NCBI GenBank assembly: GCA_963667315.1
Contig: OY763325.1
Location: 1,178,001-1,242,000 of the forward strand
DNA: 64,000 nucleotides
From: DAINPP01 sp963667315
GTDB lineage: Bacteria; Thermotogota; Thermotogae; MWEM01
Direction of reading: 5' to 3'
Under the pieces are notes generated by a model. It worked only from the letters and a program-made list of their open reading frames with translations, was not told the origin of the DNA and made no database searches. Made by a program: the position numbers and the translations under genes. Shown piece after piece: positions 1-9,011 of this stretch; position 1 is the first letter of the stretch; each line of letters opens with the position of its first letter.

Positions 1-1
1 T

Positions 2-808
2 TTTGCAGATATCTATCAAAACGGCAAGTCAGAATCTGTTTTTGGTGAGGTATTAAAGGCAAATCCCGAATTCAAAAACATTATAAAAATACAGACAAAA
101 GCTGGAATAATACTTGCGAATAAAGATGGAATCGGACAATTTGACTTTTCAGCCAAACATATCATCAACGCAGCAATCGATAGTCTTTCGAGACTCAACG
201 TCAGTTCAATCGACTTACTTCTACTCCACAGACCCGATCCGCTCATGGAAGCATCTGAATTAAAAGAAGCCTTCAAATACCTTTTTGAAAATGGTTTAAT
301 CAAAAAGATGGGTGTTTCTAACATGAACCAGTATCAGATTCAATACATAGAAAAAGCAACGGGGTTTAAAGTTAAATCCAATCAACTTCAGATAAGTCTT
401 TCAAAATTGGATTGGCTTGATGGTACAATCGGTGTCAATAACGATAATGGTTACAGAAGCACCTTTACACCGGGATTGCTGGAATATATGATGCTCCATG
501 ATATAGAAGTTCAGGCATGGAGTCCCCTTTCAGGCGGTATTTTCTCAGGAAGAGAACTGAAGCCGGATACAGATAAAACAATTCTTGAAACAAAGGAATA
601 CGTTTATAAGCTTGCTGAAGAAAAAAACAAAACACCGGAATGTATTGTCCTGGCATTCATATTGAAACACCCAGCGCAAATAAGACCCGTTATCGGAACC
701 AGTAAAGCTGAACGCATAAGAAAAGTTAAAGATGCTGAAACCACGACCCTTACAAGAAAGGAATGGTACACACTTTACACCCTCTCACGTGGTTTGCGGA
801 TGCCATAA
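2..808 (+). CDS. Aldo/keto reductase, YdhF-like (5' end outside window)
   Basis: NAD(P)H-dependent oxidoreductase of the aldo/keto reductase superfamily. The open frame runs in from the left edge, so the first ATG inside the window (245) is not the start; the residues before it (FADIYQNGKSESVFGE..., then LLLLHRPDPLME) are clearly part of the TIM barrel. The segment LHRPDPLM followed by a helix, GVSNM, then NQLQISL and a late QAWSPLSGG is the pattern of the E. coli YdhF group. The catalytic Tyr of the family sits in the ADIY segment seen at the edge; the Lys is in the IQTKAG strand. Substrate cannot be told from sequence. It ends about 90 bases before a strong rho-independent terminator and converges with the hydrolase gene. 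Confidence 0.88.
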   Translation, partial: FADIYQNGKSESVFGEVLKANPEFKNIIKIQTKAGIILANKDGIGQFDFSAKHIINAAIDSLSRLNVSSIDLLLLHRPDPLMEASELKEAFKYLFENGLIKKMGVSNMNQYQIQYIEKATGFKVKSNQLQISLSKLDWLDGTIGVNNDNGYRSTFTPGLLEYMMLHDIEVQAWSPLSGGIFSGRELKPDTDKTILETKEYVYKLAEEKNKTPECIVLAFILKHPAQIRPVIGTSKAERIRKVKDAETTTLTRKEWYTLYTLSRGLRMP

Positions 809-899
809 ACGAATAAAAAAGCAATCATCCTCACCAATCGTCTTTTTGATTTTATATGTATAGCAGTATATAGATAACCAGAAGAACCACTATTCAATC

Positions 900-935
900 A
901 ATGACCCCTTTGGAAAGGGGTCATTTCGTTTTTTT
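900..935 (+). terminator. Rho-independent terminator of the aldo/keto reductase gene
   Basis: A 26-bp perfect inverted repeat (arms AATGACCCCTTT and AAAGGGGTCATT, 900-925) is followed on the plus strand by TTCG and seven Ts. The hydrolase stop codon on the other strand (921-923) lies inside the stem. Confidence 0.85.
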
Positions 936-1733
936 ATCTACACGTTTAATCCAACTATTTAAAAAAGCGTTGAAAATATCCGGATCTTCAATCTGCATAT
1001 TATGACCAGTATCTGCAATAACAGCATAGGAAACATCTTTAAACTGCTTCAGTATGGAGAATTGATCTTTATAGCCAACGATGTGATCGAATAATCCCGT
1101 TAAGATGACACATGGTTTTTCAAAGACATACTCATCAATTGGAAATGAAAATCTCCGATTTTTCTCCAATTTTTCATAATCAAAATTCTTTGATAAATGA
1201 ATACCTGAAAATACTTCTTCTCTCGTTCGGTCAATCGTGTACTTCGTCTGAATAACAGAAACAGAATCCAGCCATTCTTCTGTTTCATCGTTAAAAGAAG
1301 AAGCATACTCCCGGTCTTTTTCCACTATCTTAAATTCTGGTAATTCCCTTGTTTCTCTTTCGTTTTGAGTAGCTGGACAAATAAGAAATAAGCCATCTAT
1401 TTTATCAGCTTCTTTTACTATTAATCCATGAGATAGATATCCTCCATAGGATTCTGCAGCAAGGAGATAGTTAGAATCACCAATTATAGCTGTTTTAAAC
1501 GACATGATAATTTCAAGAATCACATCACTGGAATAATATTCATCTTTCATTCCAGATTTCCCCATTCCCGGAAAATCAAAATAAATCCGCCTATAGGAAC
1601 TTTTTTCCAATACCGGCTCAAAAGCACCTTTCATCAGTCTGTGATCGGGTGATAATCCATGTATCATAAAAATAGGTTTCCCCTCTCCATAAACTTCATA
1701 ATAAATATCGATGTCTTTAATTTTAATCTTCAT
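921..1733 (-). CDS. Alpha/beta hydrolase
   Basis: About 270 residues, alpha/beta hydrolase fold, cytoplasmic (no signal peptide). Visible landmarks: the oxyanion strand FMIHGLSPDHR, the FDFPGMGKSG loop, a nucleophile elbow AESYGGY (Ala in place of the first Gly of GxSxG), an acid candidate in TGLFDHIVG and the catalytic His in DTGHNMQIEDPD near the C-terminus. Esterase, lipase-like or C-C hydrolase activity are all possible. The frame opens at 1754, but that ATG lies at the expected transcription start; the ATG at 1733 follows AAAGGATG at good spacing and begins MKIKIKDIDIYYEVYGEG as usual for the family, so I chose it. Transcribed alone from the consensus promoter just upstream, which carries a palindrome. 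Confidence 0.85.
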   Translation of the reverse strand: MKIKIKDIDIYYEVYGEGKPIFMIHGLSPDHRLMKGAFEPVLEKSSYRRIYFDFPGMGKSGMKDEYYSSDVILEIIMSFKTAIIGDSNYLLAAESYGGYLSHGLIVKEADKIDGLFLICPATQNERETRELPEFKIVEKDREYASSFNDETEEWLDSVSVIQTKYTIDRTREEVFSGIHLSKNFDYEKLEKNRRFSFPIDEYVFEKPCVILTGLFDHIVGYKDQFSILKQFKDVSYAVIADTGHNMQIEDPDIFNAFLNSWIKRVDKKTK

Positions 1734-1762
1734 AAAAACACATCCTTTAATCAAGATATCTC

Positions 1763-1791
1763 ATTATACTTTTATATAAAAGTATTGTCAA
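1763..1791 (-). promoter_or_regulatory. Consensus sigma-A promoter with embedded palindromic operator
   Basis: On the minus strand TTGACA (1786-1791), a 17-base spacer and TATAAT (1763-1768) form an exact consensus promoter for the hydrolase gene. The spacer and half of the -10 box are a perfect 20-bp palindrome, ATACTTTTATATAAAAGTAT (1766-1785). Such a placement is typical of a repressor site (TetR, PadR, MarR or ArsR type); the regulator is not known. Confidence 0.85.
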
Positions 1792-1803
1792 GAGACATTT
1801 CAC

Positions 1804-1842
1804 AAAAGAGAGAAAGCTCTTTAACAGAGCTTTCTCTCTTTT
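1804..1842 (-). terminator. Stem-loop between AraC-type regulator and hydrolase
   Basis: A 17-bp perfect stem (arms AAAAGAGAGAAAGCTCT and its complement) with a TTAAC loop. The stem itself ends in TTTT on both strands. It lies downstream of the AraC-type gene, so it probably ends that transcript before the hydrolase promoter. Confidence 0.7.
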
Positions 1843-1890
1843 GTTATTTCTATTCATATCATTATTAACGAGAAAATTTTTAACTGTTTT

Positions 1891-2784
1891 TTACACCCCA
1901 TAGTTCGTTTTTTTTCTTATCAAAGGGACTACTATTTTCATCTTCATTTTCTCCGGATAACAGGACCCACACACATCTGTCATTTCATAATCAGGTGAGT
2001 CAGCCTTGTTATAATCTGATTTTGGCAACCAGATTGAAAAAATATACCGCCATGCTTTTTGACATTCTTCAACAGATCCATTTATTGAAAATTCTGCGTA
2101 TTCCCCTTCAGGCAGTTCAAGGATTGCAAAGCTATTCTCTGAAACATTTGAAGTAATACCTGTTTCTTCTCCAACGAGAAAGGAAAATTCGCCATTTGCC
2201 TTATAATCAAAAGGTATTCCATAAGATATAGCCGGACAAACTCTTTCGGGGATTTTCATAAAATGGGTATTTTCACCAAAATCGCCATAAAAGCCCGGAA
2301 TATCATTAAAGTATTTATCTGAATCAAGATTTGTCTTATAGGAATAGCCATAAATGATTTTCTTTTTCATCTGCCGTATTACCGGTTCATCAAATTTATA
2401 ATCAGGAAAAGCTCCGACAAAATGGTTTATGATCAATTTGTCAGTAAATTCGACCTTTATCTGACTGTTTTTTCTGTATTCAGAAGGATTAATGCCAAAG
2501 TATTTGCAAAAAGCCCTTGAAAAAGCTTCATGTGAACTGTAATCAAACGATATCGCTATTTCAAGAATTGAAAGATCAGTACCGTTTAAAAGTTTACACG
2601 CCTCGGATAATCTTCTTTTCATAATATATTCGTAGACTGAAAAACCTGAAATCATTCTGAAGAGTCTTTGAAAGTAAAAAGGTGAAAAATGCGCCTTTTC
2701 AGAAACTTTGTGTATCTCAATTTTCTCTGTCAAATTCTCCTCTTTAAAATCAATGGCATCCTGAATTCTTTTATAATATTCCAT
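1891..2784 (-). CDS. AraC-family regulator with GyrI-like effector domain
   Basis: About 297 residues. The N-terminal ~105 residues are an AraC/XylS double helix-turn-helix: VSEKAHFSPFYFQRLFRMISGFSVYEYIMKRRLSEA, then ILEIAISFDYSSHEAFSRAFCKYFGINPSEYRK. The C-terminal ~160 residues resemble the GyrI-like / SogL small-molecule-binding fold (ending in a W-x-Y-IFSIWLPKSDY stretch and a PDYEM segment). Family members of this architecture are one-component sensors, often for drugs or hydrophobic cations (Rob, BmrR-type effector domain). The frame opens at 2883, but that would include the upstream terminator hairpin; ATG 2784 follows AAGGGAGG at seven bases and begins MEYYKRIQDAIDF, as expected. The target genes are unknown; the neighbouring hydrolase is a candidate. 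Confidence 0.87.
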   Translation of the reverse strand: MEYYKRIQDAIDFKEENLTEKIEIHKVSEKAHFSPFYFQRLFRMISGFSVYEYIMKRRLSEACKLLNGTDLSILEIAISFDYSSHEAFSRAFCKYFGINPSEYRKNSQIKVEFTDKLIINHFVGAFPDYKFDEPVIRQMKKKIIYGYSYKTNLDSDKYFNDIPGFYGDFGENTHFMKIPERVCPAISYGIPFDYKANGEFSFLVGEETGITSNVSENSFAILELPEGEYAEFSINGSVEECQKAWRYIFSIWLPKSDYNKADSPDYEMTDVCGSCYPEKMKMKIVVPLIRKKTNYGV

Positions 2785-2881
2785 CAAATCGCCTCCCTTA
2801 TCTAAGTTCATTCTATAGTATATTAATCTTTTTTTCTTGATAATTCGTGCGGAAAGCAACTTTTCATTTTCTTTAACTTTC

Positions 2882-2920
2882 AAAAAAAGAGCGTAACTCC
2901 AAGAGTTACGCTCTTTTTTT
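2882..2920 (-). terminator. Terminator of the 15-kb pilus/kam run
   Basis: An 11-bp stem (GAGCGTAACTC / GAGTTACGCTC) with a three-base loop, flanked by seven As and seven Ts so that it can work in both directions. It follows the secretin stop codon at 2942. Confidence 0.9.
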
Positions 2921-2941
2921 TGTTCTTTTATGCCTATTAAA

Positions 2942-5900
2942 TTAGTCTATATTCTGTCCAAATATTTCTTCCGGTGTTCCTTTCACTTCAATAATTCTCG
3001 GTGTGATAAAGATTGAAACGTTCCGCTTATCTTCACTTTCAATCTTTGTCGTGAAGAATTGTCCAACAAAAGGAAGATCACCGATAAATGGTAATTTTTG
3101 AACTGAATTTGAAGAAATGTTTCCTTCCAGACCGCCGATTACAAGTGTATCCGTATCATTCACAAGAACCTTCGTCACAGCATTCCTTGTCTTTTGTATC
3201 GGAAATCCATCAGGATTGTATTCATCTGATGATGAAATACCGACATTCACATCGAGGAAAACCGTACCGTCTTGATTAACTGTCGGTGTGATATTCAGAT
3301 CGTACCCTGAGCTGATAGTAATCAACTGCTCCTGAACTGATCCATCTGCTGCCGTTGTCGCCAGACGATAATAATAAGATGTACCAATCAGAATCTGAGC
3401 TGCTTCTCCACTCATCGTCGTAACGTAAGGTCTGATCATTTGTTCACCTTTGCCATCTTCCTTTTGGGAATTATAACTCATTTCGATTTCAACGGTCTGT
3501 GTCACTGCATTAAGAAGCTTTGAGAAATCTGTGAAATCCAGGATACCACCCTCAAATTTGAAGCCATTTTCCGAATTAAGGGTTAATGTCGGCGAAGCTG
3601 TTCCAATATTCAAAGACAAATCCTGATTAAATTTATCTATTAAGCTGTTATCAAGTACCATAGCAGAAATTTCAACCATTTTCTTCGGCTCAACTGTATT
3701 CATCAGCAAAGGCTTCAAACTTTCCATATCTGAATCGGAAATCCCGGTAAAAACAACCAGACCATTCGTTTCATCCGCATAGACTGTCCCCCCATATGCC
3801 GTTTGTATCAGTGATGTAACTTCCTCGTATCCATGGCTGATATTCAATGTTCTTTTTCTGTTTTTACCTGTTTCATGACTGATACCCGGCGGTGTGATGA
3901 TATAGATGGGTTCACGAAGTCCTTCAGCTACATCCACGTTGAAATCATATAGTCTTTCAGTTATCTTCAGCCACTCTTCCCAAGTCAGATTATTCATGTT
4001 GATTCTCGAAGTTGCGGTAGACGTTTCATCAGGCATAAATAATTTAGGCTGTGATGAAAGTCCCATCGAGATATCCTTGGTTATCTGTATAACATACTTT
4101 CCCTGAGCATTCACATCAAAATGCACACCATCTTCATTAAAGACAACGATTGGTTCTGATGATTCATCTTTCTTCCCTTCAGCGATCATACGGTTCATCT
4201 GGTTAACGGCTGTCAGTACTGATTCTTTATCGCCTGTCACTATATATTCTTTATTCACACTATCCGCTTCAATCTTTGAGATTCCCGGTACAGTGCTCTT
4301 GATAACATCTATCATTTCCGATTCTGAATAAGAATTTTCTTTCTCAACTCCAAACCAAACTTTCTGAACGATTATCTTTTCAGCATATTCATTGATAAGA
4401 GCAACAGCATTTTCAACTTCCATACTGCTACCGATCAAAAGGAAGATAGAAGCTGTCTGGAAATATTCAATCTCAACTCCGGGATTGTAAGAATTTACAA
4501 TATTTATAAGTTCTTCCGGCGGAATCTTTCCCGAATCCTGAATATATTCATAATCTATCTTCTTAACAATTTTCTTGAAATTATCATCATTTTCGCCCAG
4601 TAACCCAAAACCGTTCAGAATTGTCTGCACATTCTCAATCTTTTCTTTAACACCTTTCAACAGAACCTTTGAATTCCCAAAATCAAGAATACTCAGTTCT
4701 TCATCGAGTGAATAATAAAGATTTAACACATTTTGAAGGGTTTCAAAAGTGATACCGGGAGCAAGCTTCACAACGACACTCTCTTCCATATATTCTGTAC
4801 TCATTGAAGTCAACACATCTTTTGCCTCAATTATTTCATTTGCCGTACCTGTAAGGAAATAGCCGCCACCTTCAAATATTTCGAGTTTGACACCTGGAAC
4901 CTTAAGCGTTACAAGCTGGGAAACTTCACTCGCAGACAATGTTGGAATCAACAGATTTACAAGTTCGGTTTTATCATAAGCCCCGTCATCTTCATCCGGT
5001 CTTCTGGCATCCATTTTTCTGAGTTCTTCAACCATGGCTTTAACAGCCACATCCGGACCATATATCTTATACATATCTCTCGATTGAACATAAAGAATGT
5101 CAACTCCCTGATCTTTGAAAAGCTGTTCGTAGATCATGTTGACATCTTCAGTGCTCATTCTTTCAAGATCTACATACTGGGATATTTCATTAACACTTTC
5201 AGTCTTTGATAATGATTTTATCTCTTCAATTGCCTTCTGTGCTGTTTCTTCATCCTGTGCCTTGACAAGTATCGAGTTTAAGGAAGGATAGGCAATAATC
5301 TCAAGTTCTGTATATTTGGATTCGATCAGTCCTTTAAGATCTGTGAATAAAGACTCACTTTCAAAAAATTTCGTACTCACGTTGATGACATTATAAGATC
5401 CAGAAGATCCCAGCATAACGCTTTCCACTTCTTTGATATACCCCTCAATAATATCCAAATCATGTGTTTTCCCCTTAACAAAAAGTAAAGGGGTAAAACT
5501 GAAGTCAATCTCAATCTCAGGGAATCTGCTAACCAGCGAATTAGGACTTTCAACATTCTGAAGTCCAGCCATAACAGTTTCCGGTAATTCTTCCGAAATA
5601 GAAATAATCCTGATCTCGGATGCCAGTGGGGGCACAAGCCAATCCCAGTCATCGGCAATCTGTTCTGCTGTGATGATCTCATAATTAGAACCAAATAAAG
5701 TAACCCTGTCAGGGTTTCCATCTTTTTTCCCGAAATCTTTCACATCATCGTAGGTCCATTCAAAAGTTGGTTTATTAACCAATTGATTGATGTTGATGCC
5801 ATCGGCATCAACGATGGCTCTCGGGAACAACCTTCTGAGTGCAATGGCGAAAACAGCTCCGTATCCGTCCTTTATCTTCAACTCGACGATTTTCTCCATG

Positions 5901-7207
5901 CCCCTTGCTTTTCTGTTACTGATGTAGTTTTCCAGATAGGCCAAAAGTTTTTTAGCTGAATTGACAGGACCCTTGATTTCCACATGACTGTCGAGTGGCG
6001 ATATTTCGTAATTGACTTTATCAAAGTCAGCGATCAATTCCTGTTTTGGAACTTCCATGTTGGTTCTGAATGTTAAATAAAATTCCATGAACTCTCTGAC
6101 TTCCGCTTCAGTCAACGGTTTGTATGATATTTTCCTTGTATAGATTTGCGTCGACTCCAATCCGGTGTCGGCAGGGTTAGTTCCATCCGAAAAACTGATT
6201 CCTTCAAGGAACTGGATAAAGAAATTGAATCGTTCATGTCTGTTGTTGTCTCCGTATAAAAGAAGACCAACCGGTACAAATTCCTCTTCATCCTCATTTC
6301 CCTTTGTGAGAGCAATCATGTCACTTTCAAGTTCTCCGGGCTTAACTCTGAGATACGTTTCAAAATTTTCCTGTATGTAATCTTCAAATCCCTGAACACT
6401 GAAATCCAGTTGCGTATTCTCATCTATCTGATTTGTGAACTGATCATACAAGGTTGATTTTTTATTGATATTGAAATCATATGATGACCAGTAGGAAGTT
6501 TCCTGCTGAGGTGATATGGAGGTTTCCTTCAATATCTCTTCGACCTTGGTTGCAAGTAGCTCTTTTCTGACAACGTAAATCGTATCATTCGGTAAAAAGG
6601 CGTATCCTATCTTCGTATTGTTCATGATGATCTGAAGGAAAAAATCTTCTGCTCTGAGATTGTCTGACAGCATGACAAATTCAACCGGTTCCATTCCTTT
6701 CAGAGACGCTTCATCTATGACAAGATTAAAATCCATATATTCTCTGAGAACTGACAGCAATGCGATCAGTGATGGCCTGTCCCCCATTTGTGTTGAATCG
6801 GTATAACTTGAGAAAGATTCTATCCTTTGTGAATTTCGTTTGAAGGTTATACGAAGCGTATTTGCAACGATTTCAACCACCGGTTCTGTTGGAAGAAGCA
6901 TATCGAAACGATACATGATTTCCCCTTTACCCGCAGAAGCCTTAAAAGCCACAACCGGAGAATAAGCGAGAAATCTGTCAATTGTATTCTGTTCATCCAT
7001 CTCACCCGGAGTTGTAACGACGAAATATCTACCATAATCCAACGACTGAACCTCAAACTCCGTCGGCTCTTCGTTATAGATAAAAACAAAATTAATCTCA
7101 TCTTCTCCAGGAAGATAAGTGTAATTAACAAGCTTGGCACCAAACCCACTCATACTCAAGGTCAAGAAAAGTATTACACAAAAAGTTAAAATCCCCAGTT
7201 TTTTCAC
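2942..7207 (-). CDS. Giant secretin (PilQ/GspD family) of type IV pilus or secretion system
   Basis: 1421 residues, an outer-membrane secretin through which a type IV pilus or secreted protein would pass. A signal peptide (MKKLGILTFCVILFLTLSMSGFGA) is followed by an AMIN-like beta domain (about 25-130), then an unusually long series of secretin N-type/STN modules with repeating AEDVNMIYEQL..., ASEVSQLVTL..., PPEELINIVNSY... beta-alpha units (about 140-1130), and a C-terminal secretin barrel (about 1180-1410) ending with LPFIGDLPFVGQFFTTK and VSIFITPRIIEV, the family signature. Ordinary PilQ is 400-750 residues; Thermotoga maritima has a protein of similar size. The thick toga/outer sheath of the phylum may explain the long periplasmic part (inference). 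It is the last gene of the run, 28 bases after the pilP-like gene, followed by a strong terminator. Confidence 0.92.
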   Translation of the reverse strand: MKKLGILTFCVILFLTLSMSGFGAKLVNYTYLPGEDEINFVFIYNEEPTEFEVQSLDYGRYFVVTTPGEMDEQNTIDRFLAYSPVVAFKASAGKGEIMYRFDMLLPTEPVVEIVANTLRITFKRNSQRIESFSSYTDSTQMGDRPSLIALLSVLREYMDFNLVIDEASLKGMEPVEFVMLSDNLRAEDFFLQIIMNNTKIGYAFLPNDTIYVVRKELLATKVEEILKETSISPQQETSYWSSYDFNINKKSTLYDQFTNQIDENTQLDFSVQGFEDYIQENFETYLRVKPGELESDMIALTKGNEDEEEFVPVGLLLYGDNNRHERFNFFIQFLEGISFSDGTNPADTGLESTQIYTRKISYKPLTEAEVREFMEFYLTFRTNMEVPKQELIADFDKVNYEISPLDSHVEIKGPVNSAKKLLAYLENYISNRKARGMEKIVELKIKDGYGAVFAIALRRLFPRAIVDADGININQLVNKPTFEWTYDDVKDFGKKDGNPDRVTLFGSNYEIITAEQIADDWDWLVPPLASEIRIISISEELPETVMAGLQNVESPNSLVSRFPEIEIDFSFTPLLFVKGKTHDLDIIEGYIKEVESVMLGSSGSYNVINVSTKFFESESLFTDLKGLIESKYTELEIIAYPSLNSILVKAQDEETAQKAIEEIKSLSKTESVNEISQYVDLERMSTEDVNMIYEQLFKDQGVDILYVQSRDMYKIYGPDVAVKAMVEELRKMDARRPDEDDGAYDKTELVNLLIPTLSASEVSQLVTLKVPGVKLEIFEGGGYFLTGTANEIIEAKDVLTSMSTEYMEESVVVKLAPGITFETLQNVLNLYYSLDEELSILDFGNSKVLLKGVKEKIENVQTILNGFGLLGENDDNFKKIVKKIDYEYIQDSGKIPPEELINIVNSYNPGVEIEYFQTASIFLLIGSSMEVENAVALINEYAEKIIVQKVWFGVEKENSYSESEMIDVIKSTVPGISKIEADSVNKEYIVTGDKESVLTAVNQMNRMIAEGKKDESSEPIVVFNEDGVHFDVNAQGKYVIQITKDISMGLSSQPKLFMPDETSTATSRINMNNLTWEEWLKITERLYDFNVDVAEGLREPIYIITPPGISHETGKNRKRTLNISHGYEEVTSLIQTAYGGTVYADETNGLVVFTGISDSDMESLKPLLMNTVEPKKMVEISAMVLDNSLIDKFNQDLSLNIGTASPTLTLNSENGFKFEGGILDFTDFSKLLNAVTQTVEIEMSYNSQKEDGKGEQMIRPYVTTMSGEAAQILIGTSYYYRLATTAADGSVQEQLITISSGYDLNITPTVNQDGTVFLDVNVGISSSDEYNPDGFPIQKTRNAVTKVLVNDTDTLVIGGLEGNISSNSVQKLPFIGDLPFVGQFFTTKIESEDKRNVSIFITPRIIEVKGTPEEIFGQNID

Positions 7208-7235
7208 AAGATTACCCCCTTGTCATCCTCATATA

Positions 7236-7916
7236 TTATTGTATTGTCGCTTTTAATTCTGTGATTTCTATGTACGGTCTTGCCAGTAATCTATAAAGGC
7301 GCGGCGTTTCTTCCTGCTCTTTTTCTCTTGCATCCGGATATCTGTAGAGCAGTACACCCATCGGTGTGATATCTATCACCTGTAATGGATAGGGTACATT
7401 TGGAACCCTTGAATTTATCTTCAACTCATAGACTTTATTAGGTTCAGCGGATGTCTTGATCCATGCAGTTTTTTCTCCATCTTCCGACAGAAAGTAGGAC
7501 ATGAAGATGGCATCATCAAATTCTATGACATTTGCTGAATTAACCAGAATATCTTTTACCTGCTCATCATCTTTAAAGTTAAAATAATAAGGTTCAAAGG
7601 CATCCTCTTTATAATATTCAACTGTGATATCATCATCCGGTTTATTCAAAGCCTTTTCAAGCATATTTTTATCGACATTGGTTTTGATTGCTGTTGATGT
7701 ATTATTCACTGGTGTTGTTGTAGTTTTTGCAGCTGTATTGACGGTATTCGTAACCGTTTTGGGTTTTGAAGAACTGCTTCCCCCAAATAAATTGATTCCC
7801 AGTGCCGGTAATGTGACAAAAACCATCAGCGCAAGAAAAGCCACCAGTATAACAACAAGCATGATGATTTGATTCCTTTGCTTCTTTTTTAGGTCTTGCT
7901 GTGATTTTTTAGCCAT
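7236..7916 (-). CDS. Inner-membrane protein in PilP position
   Basis: 226 residues: a short basic cytoplasmic head (MAKKSQQDLKKKQRNQ), one membrane helix (about 18-42), a Thr/Asn/Lys-rich linker (about 48-85) and a periplasmic beta-rich domain. I see no lipobox and no clear sequence match to PilP, but the position between the pilO-like and secretin genes, and the topology of a single anchor, flexible linker and small beta domain, are what PilP/GspC proteins have; these connect the inner-membrane platform to the secretin. The function is inferred from position. The gap to pilO is two bases. Confidence 0.65.
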   Translation of the reverse strand: MAKKSQQDLKKKQRNQIIMLVVILVAFLALMVFVTLPALGINLFGGSSSSKPKTVTNTVNTAAKTTTTPVNNTSTAIKTNVDKNMLEKALNKPDDDITVEYYKEDAFEPYYFNFKDDEQVKDILVNSANVIEFDDAIFMSYFLSEDGEKTAWIKTSAEPNKVYELKINSRVPNVPYPLQVIDITPMGVLLYRYPDAREKEQEETPRLYRLLARPYIEITELKATIQ

Positions 7917-7918
7917 GT

Positions 7919-8419
7919 TTAACCTCCGAGAACCTGGTCGTTTATCTTAATTTGCTCTATTTCCATTCTATTGATATAGACATCCGGAACTTCACCTTCA
8001 CCGATGAGTAACGGTAATTCCGACTGACTCTTGAATTCAAGTGTATTAACTTTTAAGCCTTTGGTGATGGAAAGAAAATTCAGGACATCAGAAAGCTTAT
8101 CCAAACCGATGGAACCGGCAAAAGATACGGTGTTTGCCTTTTCTGAAAAATTGATTGAATTTCTTCTCAACATATCCTTCAAGGCTTGAAATTCACTTGC
8201 ATTTAGTTCGATCAGTTCTTTGTATTTTTTCAATTCTCTGTTTCTCTGAAGAAACATGTTGTAATCATTATCATACCTTTGAGCTATCGCCTCAAGCTTG
8301 TACAGATCATCATTCATTTCGATATACGGTAAAACGTTAAATATTACAAAAGCTGCTATCACGACTGCAAGAGCAAGCAGAATACCATACAGCCTTTTAA
8401 TCCCCAGTTTATTCATCAC
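7919..8419 (-). CDS. PilO-like pilus assembly protein
   Basis: 166 residues. One N-terminal membrane helix (about 10-32, YGILLALAVVIAAFVIFNVLPY), a charged coiled-coil stretch (about 38-75) and a C-terminal ferredoxin-like domain (LDKLSDVLNFLSITKGLKVNTLEF...INRMEIEQIKI). This is the layout of PilO/GspM, which pairs with PilN on the periplasmic face of the inner membrane. Identity rests on topology and on its place after pilM-pilN. It begins ten bases after the pilN stop. Confidence 0.75.
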   Translation of the reverse strand: MMNKLGIKRLYGILLALAVVIAAFVIFNVLPYIEMNDDLYKLEAIAQRYDNDYNMFLQRNRELKKYKELIELNASEFQALKDMLRRNSINFSEKANTVSFAGSIGLDKLSDVLNFLSITKGLKVNTLEFKSQSELPLLIGEGEVPDVYINRMEIEQIKINDQVLGG

Positions 8420-8429
8420 TCACCCCACA

Positions 8430-9011
8430 TTAATAGGAAGAAGTTTTGGCCGTTAATTCTTCCTGTAAAATATCTACAAGCATAAAATCTATCTTTACGT
8501 TTTTTTCACTGATTGAAATCCCGCTTTCTCTATAGGCATTTTTTAATTCTCTTGAAAAATTGTGTATTCCCAAAAGGTTTTTTGATACATCGTAATAATT
8601 TACAGTAAAATCAGTCCCTCTTTTGATGTTCATTTCATCTATGAAGACTTTTTCTGTTCCCGTAAACCTTTCGTACTGATAACCAAGCTCGCCAATAAAA
8701 TCACTGGTCAGATTTGCATATACGATATCACTCTCTACCCGTTTCGTTTCATTCGCAACTTTAACGGTCCTGCTTCGTATCAGAGTATCCTGAGTATCCA
8801 GCTCATCTATTGAACTTTTGATATCCCCGGTTCCAATATAGGTACTTGAATATTGATACCTGCTTCTGATCTCGGAAATATTAAGTGTTTTAATCGTTTC
8901 TATCGTAAATCTTATGGCAACAACCGGTAAGAGCAAAATAATGGTCAGTACCAGGATTGTCGTTAATTTAAGCTTTGCTTTTTTCGTTCGGTATAAATTT
9001 ATATTTACCAA
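8430..9011 (-). CDS. PilN-like pilus assembly protein
   Basis: 193 residues. It begins MVNINLY, the short PilN peptide that binds PilM (INLLP-type motif), followed by a membrane helix (about 17-36), a coiled-coil region and a ferredoxin-like end. The start is TTG at 9011, preceded by GGTGAGGGATC; it lies 44 bases inside the end of pilM, so the two are probably translationally coupled. Partners: PilM in the cytoplasm and PilO in the periplasm. Confidence 0.8.
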   Translation of the reverse strand: MVNINLYRTKKAKLKLTTILVLTIILLLPVVAIRFTIETIKTLNISEIRSRYQYSSTYIGTGDIKSSIDELDTQDTLIRSRTVKVANETKRVESDIVYANLTSDFIGELGYQYERFTGTEKVFIDEMNIKRGTDFTVNYYDVSKNLLGIHNFSRELKNAYRESGISISEKNVKIDFMLVDILQEELTAKTSSY

